NCBI GenBank assembly: GCA_032629725.1
Contig: JAFEVB010000031.1
Span: 310,001 to 374,000, forward strand
Length of the DNA: 64,000 nt
Direction: 5' to 3'
DNA from: Gremmenia infestans
Taxonomy: Eukaryota > Ascomycota > Leotiomycetes > Helotiales > Hamatocanthoscyphaceae
Shown here: piece by piece, positions 1 through 12,208 of the stretch
Layout: each line of letters starts with the position of its first letter
How positions within the stretch are numbered: position 1 is the first letter of the stretch
Made by a program: the position numbers and the translations under genes
Notes under the pieces: model-generated
The model's database searches: none
Seen by the model: only the letters and a program-made list of their open reading frames with translations
What the model was told of the DNA's origin: nothing

Positions 1-598
1 TAACAGCAAGAACCTCTGCATATACCGATATAGAATAGCTGCTTAGAATTCAATGCAACCTTGTTGTTGTCACCGGGTGAGTCACCTGAAGCAAGAAACG
101 CCTCGAATCCTTGCAAATCTAGATTTTAGGCAACAATAGACTTGTGATTTGGAGAACACTGCGTAGATGAGTGCAGCTAATATCCAATTCATATGGGAGA
201 TAGATTTAAGCCTGAAAGTAAGGGCCTCGAAAAGCCGCGAGGCTAGAAAGAGGAATCTGGAGGGGAGAGCAGCGCTACCTTAGCTGAAATGGTTTTAGAA
301 TTTGGATGTCTCTGTAGCACAGGCTATGTTCACAAAGCGAAGGACTTCATAGAACGACCTGCAAATGTATGAAGTAGATGAAAAACTACGGCCTTCGTGA
401 AAAGTAAAATATTAGACACGCAATTATGAAGGTTGGTACGAAGAAAACATAGAATGTAGTTTTCGGAAACCAGAGGCTTAAGAGGGACTAGCTTCTGTAA
501 CACGTGACTAGGTTTGAAGAACCTCGTCTTAGGCCTCAAAATCCCGAAGGACATTCACGCCCTCGCAATATCCAATTGACACCACCACACTCGTCAAG
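1..598. other. Left-edge spacer, promoter side of the ATP synthase subunit h gene
   Basis: No coding region with a plausible ATG, codon pattern or splice structure was found on either strand. The last stretch before position 599 must hold the promoter and 5' leader of the subunit h gene. A short pyrimidine/CA-rich leader (about 565-598) precedes the ATG. No TATA box is obvious. Confidence 0.5.
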
Positions 599-1145
599 AT
601 GCTTACCCAAACTTTCAGAGCTTCGGTATGAACAATCAGCAGCTCCCCGGATGACTCAGCTAACAGGTCCAGCGCTCCACGATCGCCCGTGTCGCGAGAC
701 AGCAAGCTACCGGCATGGTTGCGAAGCGCACCTTCATCACCCCTACGGCTGCCCGTCGAGGTTCGTCAACCCTCCTTTCATACGCAAAGCGATTCCGTAG
801 AGCGTCGCTTCCTATGAAGCTCTATCCCGAGCCCCGCGGCCGTTCTTCAATGCTTCTAAAGCCTCTGCTAACATTCTCCTCCTAGACCTTATCCAAGACC
901 TCTACGTCCGCGAATTGAAAGCCTACAAAGTGCCCGCCGTCAAAGCCACGGATGCTGAAGGCAACGTCCAAAAGTTCACCGCGCCCGCGGCCCCGAAGTC
1001 TCCCGAGGAGGCCGACATTGCAAACGAGTTGAAGTCCTACGAAGCATCTGCTGTTGAGATTGAAGGTCAGGCCGAGGGAGGTGCTGCTGCGAGCCAAGAA
1101 TTCGATTGGTTTGAGGAGGAACCTGAGGAGGAAGCTCACCACTAG
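599..1145 (+). CDS. ATP14: Mitochondrial F1Fo-ATP synthase subunit h (peripheral stalk)
   Basis: Three exons: 599-625, 667-760 and 886-1145, giving 126 residues. The first intron is only 41 nt (626-666); without it the frame stops at once after the ninth codon, and with it the Arg/Ser/Thr-rich mitochondrial presequence (about residues 1-38) continues in frame. The second intron (761-885) has a CTAAC branch site before CCTCCTAG. The mature part starts near residue 41 with the family block DLIQDLYVRELKAYK, then the VKATDAEGNVQKF and SPEEADIANELKSYE blocks, and ends in a very acidic tail. Subunit h is a small peripheral-stalk subunit of the inner-membrane ATP synthase, and the length fits the family. 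It is convergent with the P450 gene that follows. The call rests on remembered family motifs; the exact presequence cleavage site is not known. Confidence 0.88.
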
Positions 1146-1681
1146 AGTGTATCTTCGGGATGGATGAGAGGGTGGGAAGAAAAGGATGAAACGGTGGGCG
1201 ACCTTGTGTGTATAGCATAAATAGAGAAGGGAGAATGTACAGTTGGTGGTGATGATACGATTGTTCTCGTTGGGTTCTATCCGGTGTAAGAGGCCATTGT
1301 GATACAGTCGAGTGACTTCTTTCTACCCTATTCGACGGGAGTTTTGGACTTGAGTACCTTTGTAGGCAGCCCTGCTGAGCTATACCAATTGCCCATATTC
1401 CAAGCGGACGAACCGGATTCAAACAGCCACGTATACGTCAAGCAGTGCTTGGTTTACTATGTTTTCAATGGAATACCGAGTTTTTCTACGAACAATGGAC
1501 CCCTAGCTTCGCCTATCCGTTTTCGAAAATTATACTACGAGGGAAATTTATTTTGGACGGAGTAGTAGGGCGATAAAATGCTTCCACAAACAGAAGGATT
1601 CCCTTCGTTCTAAGTTTCCAGAAAGGTAAGACTCCTAATTTGACAAACATTACATTTGGGTATTGCCCAATCTCCCTTCGA
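1146..1681. other. Convergent intergenic spacer
   Basis: About 540 bases between two convergent stop codons (ATP synthase subunit h on plus, P450 on minus). It must contain both 3' untranslated regions. Short open frames here lack ATG starts and resemble nothing known to me. Confidence 0.6.
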
Positions 1682-3752
1682 TCACCTATAACAGTTTCGA
1701 AACCTCTCTCCACCCCTTTTCACAAACCGCAGAGGACACTTCTCCTGCATCTGCAAAACCACAATCGTCGCACTCTCGAATATCATTCTCCTAGCCCTCT
1801 CAATCGCCTTCTCATACACCACCCTCCTCTCATCTTTATCCATCGTCTCAATTTCCTCATCGCTTGCCCAGGCACTGACATCCAGCTCCACAAAATAAGT
1901 CTCGAAGATGACTGAAAGTATAGCGGTAATCTCAATCTGCGCAAAGCTTTTTCCAGGGCACGAACGGGCCTCCTCGGAGAAAGGGATGTACGATCCTTTG
2001 ATATGGACGAAGAGTTTTTTGGGCGCGTTTTCAATAGAGGCGATTTCGGGTGCGTCGCTCTTTCCCGCTTGCTTGAGTGATGAGAACCACCGTTCTGGTA
2101 CCCAGTCATCGAGATCATGCTCTTTATTTGAGACAGTGCTTGGGCTATGGGGGTAATACCTTGGGTTCCTGTGCACAGCGGCGGCGCTAAGATGGATGAT
2201 CGTGCGAGCTGGTACCGTGACTGTCTTTCCATCCCACATCAAAGTCTGGGGCTTCTCTCGCACGATCTTAGGAATGTCGATGATAGGCGGAAGAAGACGC
2301 AGGGTTTCATTTATTACTGCTCCAACCATGCTTTGAGAAAGGCGCCCCAGGTCGCTTTCGTATGTCCACGTGGACCACACGTCGGAGTCGACGATGGCAT
2401 CGATGTCTGCTTGGAGTTGTGCTTGAACGGAAAGTTTGATGGCGAGCCAGAGGAACGAGTGGTGCGTTGTACCGCCCGAGGTTTCGTGTCCGGCGAAGAT
2501 AAGGATGAAAGCGTTGGCCATCACTTCTTGCTTTGTTAAGTACAAACCCTTTGGATTTTCAGTGTTTTCTGAGGCTTTGACGAGGGGTCCTGCTGATGTT
2601 AGTTTCTCATGTGCCACGATTCAGAGGTGTGAAACTTGCCCATGAGATCCATTGTTCCGTCTTCGGCCTTTTCATCTTGTTCTATTTGCTGTAGCTTATA
2701 CGCGTATAGCTCGCGGAAGTAGTCTGAACATTCGTGGAACGACTGTATTACCGTCTTATGGACTTGAAAGGGAGATTTTCCTGAAGACTGTAAGTGACTG
2801 TCAGATACCTTGAGTTGTGACGTACCAAGCAACCAGACAGGAAAAAGAGCAAACCAGATAATGCTGCCAGTAAGCGTGTTAACGGCATCTTTGAAAGCGA
2901 ATTTATGATTCTGCTTCAACTTCGATGTGTTGAATCCTGGAACCACTTTATCCCCAAGTTGATCTTCATCATCCCCTTCCCAGAGCTGTCTGATACCAAA
3001 GCCAGCAGCACTGATAACATTGAAAGTCAACAGGGCGCTATCAGTAGCAGTATCTCCAACTTCCATACTGTGAGCTGAATTCTCGGCGCGGCCCGCCCAG
3101 AACTTCAGCATCCCAACCCCCTGTCTCAAGCTTTCTTTCCACACCAGGCTATTACTCCGCTCCGAGAACGCAGGGCCTACAACCTTACGATGTCTCTTCC
3201 AGGTATCACCTTCGGTTGTCAGAAGATTCTTGCCGAACATATCGATAATGCCGTAAATCTCAACAGGCTTGACAAAATCTTCTCGACGCGTGGACATCTG
3301 GGCGATGACCTCGGCGTTGCAAATGTCCAGATATATCTGGCCAGGACTGATAATGATGAAGACTTCGCCCAGAGCATCTCGTAGCTCTTGAGCATAGTGC
3401 CAGTTTCGATGTGGCTCGATGAGGCTGTTTCTGTGAGACGTTGCACGGAGTATACCGAGCTGGGGACATACATTGGCCATAGCCAGCCTCTGCTGTAGGG
3501 AAGTCTTCTCAGGGTGTTCAGAATCGCATCATGAATGCCTGTCCAGAAGAAACCCGCGATTCCATCAATTGCTATAAGAGGGTGAGTGATGGGAAATTAA
3601 CGCTGGCGATTGATGTACTAACGAGCAATGCGGTAAGGAATACCAGTTGTTTTCACAATAGCAATGTTTCGTTTTAGTGATATAAAACCCTTTGAGAGGG
3701 AGTTGAGTATAAAACTTCCTACAGCAATTGCAATTGCAAAGTAAAAAAACAT
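1682..3752 (-). CDS. Cytochrome P450 monooxygenase, microsomal type
   Basis: Five exons on the minus strand: 3752-3623, 3571-3472, 3430-2826, 2780-2640 and 2589-1682; 627 residues. All phases agree. The N-terminus is a short hydrophobic anchor (residues 1-18), then a proline-containing linker. The I-helix motif AGHETS is at about 358-363, the K-helix ExxR (NETLRL) at 420-423, and the heme loop FSEEARSCPG carries the cysteine ligand at about residue 536. The usual glycine of FxxGxRxC is replaced by glutamate. Two introns are minimal (3431-3471, 41 nt; 2781-2825, 45 nt). The intron at 2590-2639 begins with GC (GCAAGT) and ends CAG, with a CTAAC branch site; removing it restores the family stretch DLMGPLVKASE. 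The 45-nt intron is a multiple of three, so read-through would stay open, but splicing gives the better WLLGKSPF continuation. Substrate is unknown. No secondary-metabolite synthase is nearby. Confidence 0.88.
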
Positions 3753-4549
3753 AGCTGGGAGATGCCACTACAACTGCACCCATTGACAGCAGATTGCTTG
3801 ATATGACAGGGAATTCCCGAGCTTCATGTAAGGTGGGAAATACCCAGACACTAGAGTCCCAAGAGAGTGAAATTGTGCTTCCATCTCTTAGCCTTCGACT
3901 TGCTGTGCAACCCTCGACGCCTCCAAAACAATCGCATCCGTGACACTCGTCAAGTTCCATGATAGTGCTGACAACGAGAAAGCCACCAGATAACTAAGCT
4001 TCACGAAAGAAGCATGATTCATCGTAGCTGAATGCGGAGCGGGGTCCACAAGCGTGAACTTCAGAGTTCAGCTTGGCGGTGATGCCGAGAGGCGTGTGAT
4101 ACCTGGACGCGGTACACTGATCTGACAGTAACAACTTTGAAGTAATTTAGCGAATGACAGATTGAAAACACCCAAAACATAGCGAGAATCCCAAGTTATT
4201 GCTGTAAGTAATACTATAGGATGAAAATTCCATCTTGGAAGCTCCAATTTAAAGGGGGGGTGGTTGAAATTTCGCTCCCGTGATCCGCCTGAGATATACA
4301 TGGAAAGTGTGATAATGGGACTGTAAGAAAAAGTTCTTGCGGCCCCTAACAAGGTAATATACATGATTCATTCCACGGCCTAGACACTGGTACCTGGCCC
4401 CTAATTAGAGGTGGTTCAAATCATGAGCTGCTTCCTGGGAGTTGGCATGCACTCATTTTCTATTGCTACAATTCAACCTTTGATATCCTGGCATCAACAA
4501 GCTTGCTAGCGGTTTTAGCGGCCTAGTCTTCTTCCATACCGTCTTCTTT
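3753..4549. other. Intergenic spacer
   Basis: About 800 bases between the P450 start and the 3' end of the 2EXR-domain gene. It holds the P450 promoter and the downstream gene's 3' UTR. No gene, repeat or RNA was recognised. A string resembling a tRNA B-box at 4407-4418 lacks any matching cloverleaf. Confidence 0.5.
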
Positions 4550-5705
4550 TCATTCTTCAGGTGAGCCTCCTTCTGCTACTATTCTTTGTACGTCGTCTAT
4601 GGATAGTCAGAAAGAATCTTAGATCTGGGAGAGCACACTTACCTTCTTCTGGCACATTCGGAACCCGCTGAAATGCAGCAAGCTTCACATCTGGGATACC
4701 ATCCTTCTTCTCTTTGGCTGTGAGATACTCAGTTCTAGAGCTGGATATAACATGTTCGGCGCGCTGTCGTGGCAAATCCTCCCAGATATCGAAGTCTTCG
4801 TCTTCCGAGTCCCAGTCTACATCATAATCTGGACGCTCGAGTTGTACATCCCCATTTTCCAAGATAATGTGACCTGGTTGTTGGAAGAATGAACTTCCAC
4901 CATCAGCATAGTAGTTATAACTCAGCAAGACCTCTTTTAAGCTCTTAAATGCGGCGAGTTGTTGCCTGAGATTACCACCACCTCCTTTATTGGACGGTCC
5001 AATATTGTCATCGTACTCTTCCCATCCCTCTAGATACTTGATTCCTATGCGCTGGACCTTCTCCAGATCTGCTTTGACCGCTCGATTGAGGGTATAGTCA
5101 ATAAACGAGCGAGAAATCCCAGCCCTCTCGGTCCATTCCCACATGTATTCCAAATCAAGAGTATGCCCCGGGCCGAAGTAAAGAATATCTATTTCGAGAT
5201 CTGCATAAACATTTGGCGTGCCAAAGCACAACCGATATTTCGTGAGGGCGATTTGTCGAGATTCACTGCAGACACTGAGGGCCGCGGGGTTCGGGGCTTG
5301 GTCATGTTTTGGGAAGACCATTTGCTTCTTCTCGTTCTGGTATCGTTCGAAGTCTGCTAAGTCCTGCGATTTGGCCCAATTGAAGTAACGGGGATCACCT
5401 GGGCATATCGTTCGGGGTCCAGGTAAGGATTCCTTCCAAATCAGCCGACGAAGCTCCATGGGGAATTTGTTGAATTTCGGAAAAGGGACGATCGCGGCCA
5501 ATCTGGCTTTCTGTACTGCTTGGAGGGCCTGTTCGTAATGTTGTTTCCAACCATCGGGAGCCCCTATCATATCCATGGTCGGTCGTTCGAAGAAGGTAGT
5601 TTTTCTGGGACCGGTAGACATTGACATCGACAAGAAAAAGACGCGTTGGGTTGTTATAACTAGCACATTTCGCTTAGCGGGAGTGAATTCCACGTGGTGG
5701 TACAT
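4550..5705 (-). CDS. 2EXR-domain protein of unknown function
   Basis: Two exons, 5705-4643 and 4596-4550, joined over a 46-nt intron (4597-4642, GTAAGT ... CATAG); 369 residues. The spliced end replaces a basic read-through tail with a short acidic one ending GGSPEE. Residues about 74-150 fit the fungal 2EXR domain: FPKFNKFPMELRRLIW, then LPGPRTI and NPAALSVCSESRQIAL. Such proteins are numerous in Pezizomycotina and mostly uncharacterised. The C-terminal third is rich in Asp/Glu. ATG at 5705 gives the longest protein, but residues 1-26 look non-conserved and the true start may be Met27 or Met29 (5627 or 5621), where a Ser-rich N-terminus begins. It is divergent from the membrane-protein gene starting at 6890. 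Confidence 0.85.
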
Positions 5706-6889
5706 TCATTAGAAGTTTGTTTCCCGATCATGAAATACAGAGGCTCATAAGACTATGGCTACCCTGATCTGCGTGATGTAAGCATTTCACATTAGGGGCC
5801 TGGCGTGTACCTGATAAGTTCGCATTCGATTCATCCCCCTTTTCCGCTCGCTTAAAGTTAACGAGTCAAACATACCTAGCTAGGTAAATACCAAAAGTCA
5901 GCATGCTAGCAATGCTCTTTATTAGAGACCAAGTATGATTCCCTATAAATGCATCAGACTAGTTTTGGCTTCTGAAAACAATGGCATCTGAAAATGATTA
6001 CAAGAAACTGATAATGCGGATATAGGCATGCGGTTCCACTTTGTGAAAGGTAGAAACAGGAAGTCGCAACTGTTATATGGATTCCTCATTATACCTTGGG
6101 TTCCGGAGAACCTCTTTCGGATCGCCGTTGACCCTGTCACAGATCACAGACCCGAACCCGACCCAGTTGTATGTTGCAAGCCATGAAGTTATGGAACATG
6201 CAAGAATTCGTTCGAGAGAGGCTTGTCGGCGCTGATGGTTCAACTCTTCGACCTGTCTGCTACATAAAGATGTTTGGCAAGTCAAACTGCACTGCGTCTA
6301 AAAGCACGAGAAGTTTGTGACACTGCTAGGAAAAGCTTTGTATGAGAAGGTGCTCGATGGGGGTACGCCTTATCAGCTTGAAGAATTTTCAGCAAAAAGG
6401 ATCAATCAGGCAACGGGGGCTAGCATAGACAAAGAATATACACTTGAGTTTCCCTTCAAGGAGAGAATATAACGCAACCTTGTAAGTTCTCATATATCTC
6501 GGGCAGTTTGGAATCTACAAGTAACGTACGTAGGTTTGAGTAGAATTATAAGGCACTGGCCCTCATCGTACGCCTCAGCTTCTAGGGATGTCAATTAGCC
6601 CTACTAGATGTAGACAATACCCAGGTACCTATTGTAACAAACATACGAAGTACAAAAATTGTAACTTGTGATGTCTTAAACATGCCAAGATGTTCTTACC
6701 GTATTTGTGGCCACTAAAAATAGATTTCAGGGTTGCAATTGCCCCGCGCTTACTGATCGACCATGCTGTGCCGCAAGTGCCTGGCCGTCTACCTAATTAT
6801 TAACCTTAAAACCATTTTTGTTTGTTCGGTTTCAATGCTTTAGTAGAGGGCACAAAACGTCCAAGAATCTTTCCTAATACTGTACAATC
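5706..6889. other. Divergent promoter region
   Basis: About 1.2 kb between two divergently transcribed genes (2EXR gene on minus, membrane protein on plus), so it should contain both promoters. Small open frames here lack convincing starts or protein-like composition. No repeat was noticed. Confidence 0.5.
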
Positions 6890-8160
6890 ATGGGAAACAT
6901 GAAAGGAGAAAATGCACCTTATAGGGACGAGCCAGACCGCGATGATGCAGCGTCAACCTCTTCTGCTGTCCTGTTGGGAGACTTCGACTCCTTTCCAGAC
7001 GAAGCACTTCCAGCTTACGAAGATACGGCCTCTCAGCCTCCATCTGCCCCCGGTTTCTCTAGAGGAACCTATCCACTCATTAACTGGTACTCGTATGTAA
7101 AGCAATGTCTTGTCTGAGACCGAAAACCAACTGATTTCCTTCCGCTAGTGCTCCCCCCGAACTCGCCTTTGCGAGCTATGATATGGACAAGACTGAGCAA
7201 CGGACCCGCTTCCCCAACTATTCAACGAATTCGGGGACCCTCGAGTCGATGATCAGAGAGCAGGCTAGCTATCCACCAACCTATTTCGTCACACTACACG
7301 GCTCGCACACGGAGACAAGACGCAATGGCAATAAAGAAACCAAGGACAAAATCAACGACTTCTTCATAAAAATCAACTTGACCAACCTCCTCTCTCCAGG
7401 ACCGGGCGCGGACTCCACTGGGAAGCTTGAACTACTCCCAGACAACAAGCGTGGATTCAGGGGAACACGTTTCCCATCTCTGAACCCGAGTCTGCAAGAC
7501 GTGGAAGAGGCGGATGAATTGCGAGCGTGGTGCGACAAATATGTCGCTGATCCTGCCGGAGTAAAGTCCTTTACACTGAAGCGGGAGATCAGGAATCATG
7601 ATACCAAGCGCCTTGAACAGCTGCTCAGATCTGCCATCCAAGAGACCAATTACCGGGGGCACCTGTCGGTAGACTTCCAGACCGTTCACCAAACCGTGAT
7701 AGTGTACTCACCCGGTATGGTTAATCAGTGGAGAATCACTACATGGATCCGCTGGGTGTTCTACCTAACATTCCTCTGGCTCTTCTCCTGGCCATTCCTC
7801 TTCTTCCTCACCAGCAGATACGCCGTCGTAAAAGCCGTCTACGATTATGCCGACTGCCCTCCGGGCGACGACGTAGGGAGAAAGCCAACGATCATGAGCG
7901 AAGTTGACTGGTACCACCGCTGGGAGAGTGCCATCAGGCGTGCAGCTCTGGCGAAAATGATGTGCAAAGATACGTATCTAGACGATGCGTATAGGATTGC
8001 TACTACGAGGGCCGATGCAAGAGGTGTGCAGGTAGGCGCAAATCCTCAAACACCCAGGACTGGGAACGCATTTGCGGATGGAGCTTTCTCCTTGATTGGC
8101 CAGGGGATAAGAGTCGCTCAAGATTTTAACGAAGTGAGAGGATGGGGTCGTGACACTTAG
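6890..8160 (+). CDS. Conserved fungal membrane protein of unknown function
   Basis: Two exons, 6890-7092 and 7149-8160, with a 56-nt intron; 404 residues. The N-terminal 65 residues are acidic and Pro/Ser-rich (ALPAYEDTASQPPS, a PxYE-like motif). A globular segment follows, with the stretch PTYFVTLHGSHTETRRNG and further lysine-rich blocks. A strongly hydrophobic segment at about residues 267-291 (WVFYLTFLWLFSWPFLFF) is one or two membrane spans. The C-terminal part after it contains EVDWYHRWESAIRRAAL. I recognise this as a lineage-wide ascomycete family with an acidic/Pro-rich head and a late transmembrane segment, but no function is known to me. There is no signal peptide, so a tail-proximal membrane anchor facing the cytosol is an inference. 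Confidence 0.85.
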
Positions 8161-9022
8161 GGATGTAGTATTTATTTAGCGAGCGCTGTCTGTAAAATTT
8201 GGCGTTTGGTTCACTAGCTGTGTTTATAGGAATGGGGATGTATGCTTTGTGTATTTGTCTTGTCTTGTTATGATACCCTCTTAAGCTTGAAATTTTTCGC
8301 TCAATGTATATATTCTCAAGATCTTAACATTTCATACCTAGTCAACTACGATCTTGATTTCAATATCGCATGCCAGTAATATATATATATTCTTATACTA
8401 CACCTCAATCCTTCGCTCTTTACGTTTGTTCCCAAAACCAATCCCGGGACTCGGGATTCAAAAACCACTATTGATTCCGGACTCTAATTGTATTTATTTC
8501 TATTTTGATTTTCCTTGTCTAAGGTATGCAAAGTGGACGTTGGGATTTGGGGTCTGAAATATAAACGCAATGCGCTAAGTAAGGAGTATATCATGCTAGC
8601 TCGGCTCCCTCCTCCCTCTTCGCCCCATCAGATCGGCTCCCATCTCGGCCTCCCACCACAGGACACAACATAATGACTGCCCGTCCACCACAGTTGAATC
8701 CACACCTCTCCACCTACACCCCACGTCCACTCACTGTAATGCTGCTCTTTCGAAAGTCGGTTGTCTCATCTGGGAATGTATAGGTATCTGCGGTATGGTA
8801 TGGAAGCTCTAAAGCTTTATTTTTGGTTGATTATCAAGCTGGTGAGGCGGGGATGTGTATATAAGAGTTGAGATTGTGCGTTGTAGGAGGTCTTCTTTAC
8901 TTCCTTTGCAGATTCAGTTTCATAGATAAACAAGCAAGCAAGCTTCTTCTACTTTCATCATTGCATTGCATTTATACCGCTAGCTACTGTACCTCAGCTA
9001 CAGTACGAACCTTTCAGACAAA
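8161..9022. other. Spacer and promoter of the MDR oxidoreductase gene
   Basis: About 860 bases. The left part is AT-rich 3' flank of the preceding gene. Nothing coding was identified. The right 170 bases contain a TATA-like element and a pyrimidine-rich leader before the ATG at 9023. Confidence 0.55.
8858..8864 (+). promoter_or_regulatory. TATA-like box upstream of the MDR oxidoreductase gene
   Basis: The string TATATAA lies about 160 bases before the ATG at 9023. It is followed by a CT-rich leader with several CTTCTTC-type runs, a common arrangement in strongly transcribed fungal genes. The assignment is by position and sequence only. Confidence 0.4.
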
Positions 9023-10134
9023 ATGACTACTACCCAGAAAGCACTTGTTCTGGTCGAGGTCGGGAAACCCTTGACTTTAATGTCGGTTCCGATTCCTGAG
9101 CCAGGAGAGAATGAGATTTTGATCAAACTCACCGTTACGGGCCGTAAGTTGTGCCTTTGACTGGAAAGAGTTCTTACCTACGTTTGAGTCATCATCTAAC
9201 AACTGAGTTCCAAGTGAACCCTTTGGACCAAAAGCTGCGCGACTACAATGTGTTGAACATCGACATTCCCGCGATTCTGGGTCTCGATCTCGTCGGTACA
9301 GTGGTTAAGAACGGCCCCGGCAACACTGCATCCTTCGCCATCGGAAGCCACGTCTTCTCCCAGTACTCAAACATGTCATGTGCCGGCCTCCAGGAATACT
9401 CGCTCATCAAAGCGCCCTACACTGCACTCGTCCCCCCCGGGATATCCGACGAAGACGCCGCCTTCCCCATCAACGCCTTCACCTCAGCAGTCTGCCTCTT
9501 CCACCCGAAAATCGGCTTCGGGTTCCCATTCCCCGGCACACCAGAGGCAGCGACATTCGACTACAGCGCGCAGACGGTAGTGATTATTGGGGGCGGTACG
9601 AACTGCGGAAAACTCGGTATACAAATGGCGCGCATCGCTGGCATCGGCACCATCATCACGACGGCCTCGCTGGCTGGCGGAGCCGAAGCGGAGCTGAAGG
9701 CCTTCGGAGCCACACATGTGATCTCGCGCCACGCGCCAGATGCAGAAATCGAGAAGCAGGTCCGCAGTATCGTGGGCGACGAGCTGGTGCACGTCTACGA
9801 CACGTTCCATCTCGACGATCACAGTCTGGCCGTGTCGCTGCTCTCGAACTCCAAGCAGGGCACCTACACGAACCTGCTGCCGGGAGTGCCTAGCGCGGCC
9901 GTCGCAGCGCAGAAGAAGGCTGGGTATAAGGGCTTTCACCTCACTGGAGCGTCTGCCGCGTCGCCGGAGCTGGCGGTGTTGTTCTGGAAGCTGTTTCCGC
10001 TGTGGTTGCAGAGTGGTGAGGTTAAGCCTTCGAAGTATAGCGTTATTGAGGGGCTGGATGCTGAGAAAGTGAATAAGGCGCTCGATGGGTACAAGGATTT
10101 GGCTACGGGTAAGAGGTATCATGTGCGCTTCTGA
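9023..10134 (+). CDS. Zinc-independent MDR-type alcohol dehydrogenase / enoyl reductase-like oxidoreductase
   Basis: Two exons, 9023-9143 and 9215-10134, around a 71-nt intron with a CTAAC branch site; 346 residues, normal for the family. The N-terminal GroES-like domain has TGLNPLDQKLRDY and the LGLDLVGTVVKNG block typical of medium-chain reductases without catalytic zinc. The nucleotide-binding Rossmann motif VVIIGGGTNCGKLG is at about residues 162-175, and the C-terminus closes the GroES domain. Family members reduce C=C or C=O bonds with NAD(P)H; stand-alone fungal copies include trans-acting enoyl reductases of polyketide pathways and toxD-like proteins. No polyketide synthase is visible here, so the substrate is open. 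The gene is GC-richer than its flanks. Confidence 0.88.
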
Positions 10135-12208
10135 TGTGAAGGCATGATCCGGAAGAGAAGAGAGGGGAGGGGGCGGTAAGGAGAGCTTTGACGCGCGGGT
10201 TGTGATAAATTTGGAAATTGAATGAAATGAAATATGGCGGTAAGGTATGGATGTGGTGTCAAAGTTGTACAGCATCAATGCAAACGCAATGTCTCCTCCG
10301 GGCGCTTGAAGATTGGCGCATGACGGAAGAGACGCTGTGGATGTTTTGGCAGAGGTAAATTGCAGTAGACGGAGATGAGGATGTCTTACTATGATATTCT
10401 CAAACCATTGACAGGAAATAGCACTGCCACAGTTTCAACGACGCAATCAACCCTCCGAGAGACCAAGACCTACTTCTGGATGGGTCACGTATTTCAGACC
10501 TGCTGATAGATCACGTGAAATGCCTCGAATGTTTTCTGATTCCATTCGGAATCTCTCCTGATTTTGAAGTGAAACATCGATCACTTGATTGATCATAAGA
10601 CTTACTCCCGTACAGTACTGGCGGACCTCTCCGAAGTTGGAAGTTCGGGATAACTTTCCCCGTTTCCAGACCGTTATCGTTCTTCTACTCGGTATCGCGG
10701 GATAGAAGCTTTGCAAGCAACTCTCTTCACCAGTTCACAAAAGCCTTCCCAGCCACTTCTTTTTCGTCTAAAGTTCTGCGGTCGAAGTTCTGAACTTCTC
10801 CGAATGACGGCTTCTTGCATGGTAATGTGGAGACATATACAGTTAAGAATGAGTCAGAGCTTCTGAAACGGACGATCTTGAAACTTCCAAGAGAGGAGGT
10901 CCAATAGAGAAGGCCAACACGAGGATGACTCTTGCGATGCAGTTCTGTGGAGTTTACACGTCGTCCAGCGGTATGCGGCGCGTCGTGAAATGCGCGTATC
11001 GAGGACCCAATCATGTTAGTCACGGGCGTCAATGAGTGGCCAATGAGAGGCACGAACGGCTCTTTCGCTTACACGACCCTGACACGACTGTAGCCGCCAG
11101 ACTCGCCCAGTTATTTGCACACAGGACAAGGCGCTTCATGGTCGGCAAAAGGGTACAGTACTTTCATAAGAGATTACGGCGCTTCAAGGCGCGGCTCCTG
11201 TGTTGGATCGCAGGCTGTCTTGTTTAGGAGGCGGCTCTGAAGTTTCATTAAGCAGCCGCCGAGCCAAAAATACTCCTCCAGTAGGGTGTAATACACGCAA
11301 GTGTTACGAGAACCGCAAGGCGAGGCGACGAAATGGAACCGAAGGTAAGGTAACGCAAGCGGCTCGAGAAGATTGCTGTGCGGTAGCTGGTAGCGGGGGC
11401 ACTGGGGAGTGCATGTTGCTAGCAAGATTCCCGTGGTGTTTACTGTACCTGAACGCGATAATAGCATTTTGTTGTGTTCGCGATGCCTCGCGCTCCACGT
11501 TCTCAAGCAGCAGTAGTACATCAATACAGTTGACGCGATGGCGCGCTGCATATGTACATGAGGCTACTGCTGCATCCCGCTCTTTATCCCACCTTTTTCA
11601 CTGATTTTCATGCCTCTAAAAATGAGTCAGAGACGCTGCATATGCTAGTGGTTATTGTGCATACCACCAGTACCTAGCTACGCTTAATTGTCCCCATCCA
11701 GAAAGGACACCACCAGGGCGAGATGCCAGCGCCTGCTGACGAGCGAACCATTTGGTCAACGGGCCTCGACCAAGAAACACATTCGGGCTCTCACACCGGC
11801 ACTGTGGGTAGTCTAACTTTCTCTCTCCACGTTTCACATTTATTTAGATTATTACACCACACCCTTGCTTTTCGACTTGCTTATTGGGCTGTGCAAGCCT
11901 AAGTGTTGATGGAGGATAAGTACCCCCAACTCACCTCTAGGATTCTGTTGGGTTTTATTCATTCAACACAATAGTCATCTCTTCTATTGATCCATCCTTT
12001 GCTCTTCTCCTCCTCCTCTCCTCCTCTCCTCACGAATCTCTTTGCCTTCTTCCATTTGTCTCTGCACCTGGAGCTGGCCTCCCTTACAATCACTAATTGA
12101 TAGTGTCTAATTGACACCACCCCATCGCCATCTTTCATTGCGTAAGTCATAGAAAAGCCAGTTTCAATGGCCAATAGTTAACATCAAGCCAGTCTGGTAG
12201 CAGACAAG
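10135..12208. other. 2.1-kb spacer without a recognised gene
   Basis: Several open frames of 60-134 codons lie on both strands (for example 10447-11053 minus), but they overlap each other, mostly lack ATG starts and show no recognisable motif. The last 250 bases are pyrimidine-rich on the plus strand (CTTCTCCTCCTC runs near 12000) and probably form the leader or promoter of the gene at 12209. Confidence 0.5.

Noticed and set aside
4407..4418. GGTTCAAATC string resembling a tRNA B-box
   Set aside because: No matching acceptor stem, anticodon arm or A-box at the proper distance.
1682..10134. A secondary-metabolite gene cluster built from the P450 and the MDR oxidoreductase
   Set aside because: No PKS, NRPS, terpene synthase, transporter or cluster regulator lies nearby, and the genes between are unrelated.
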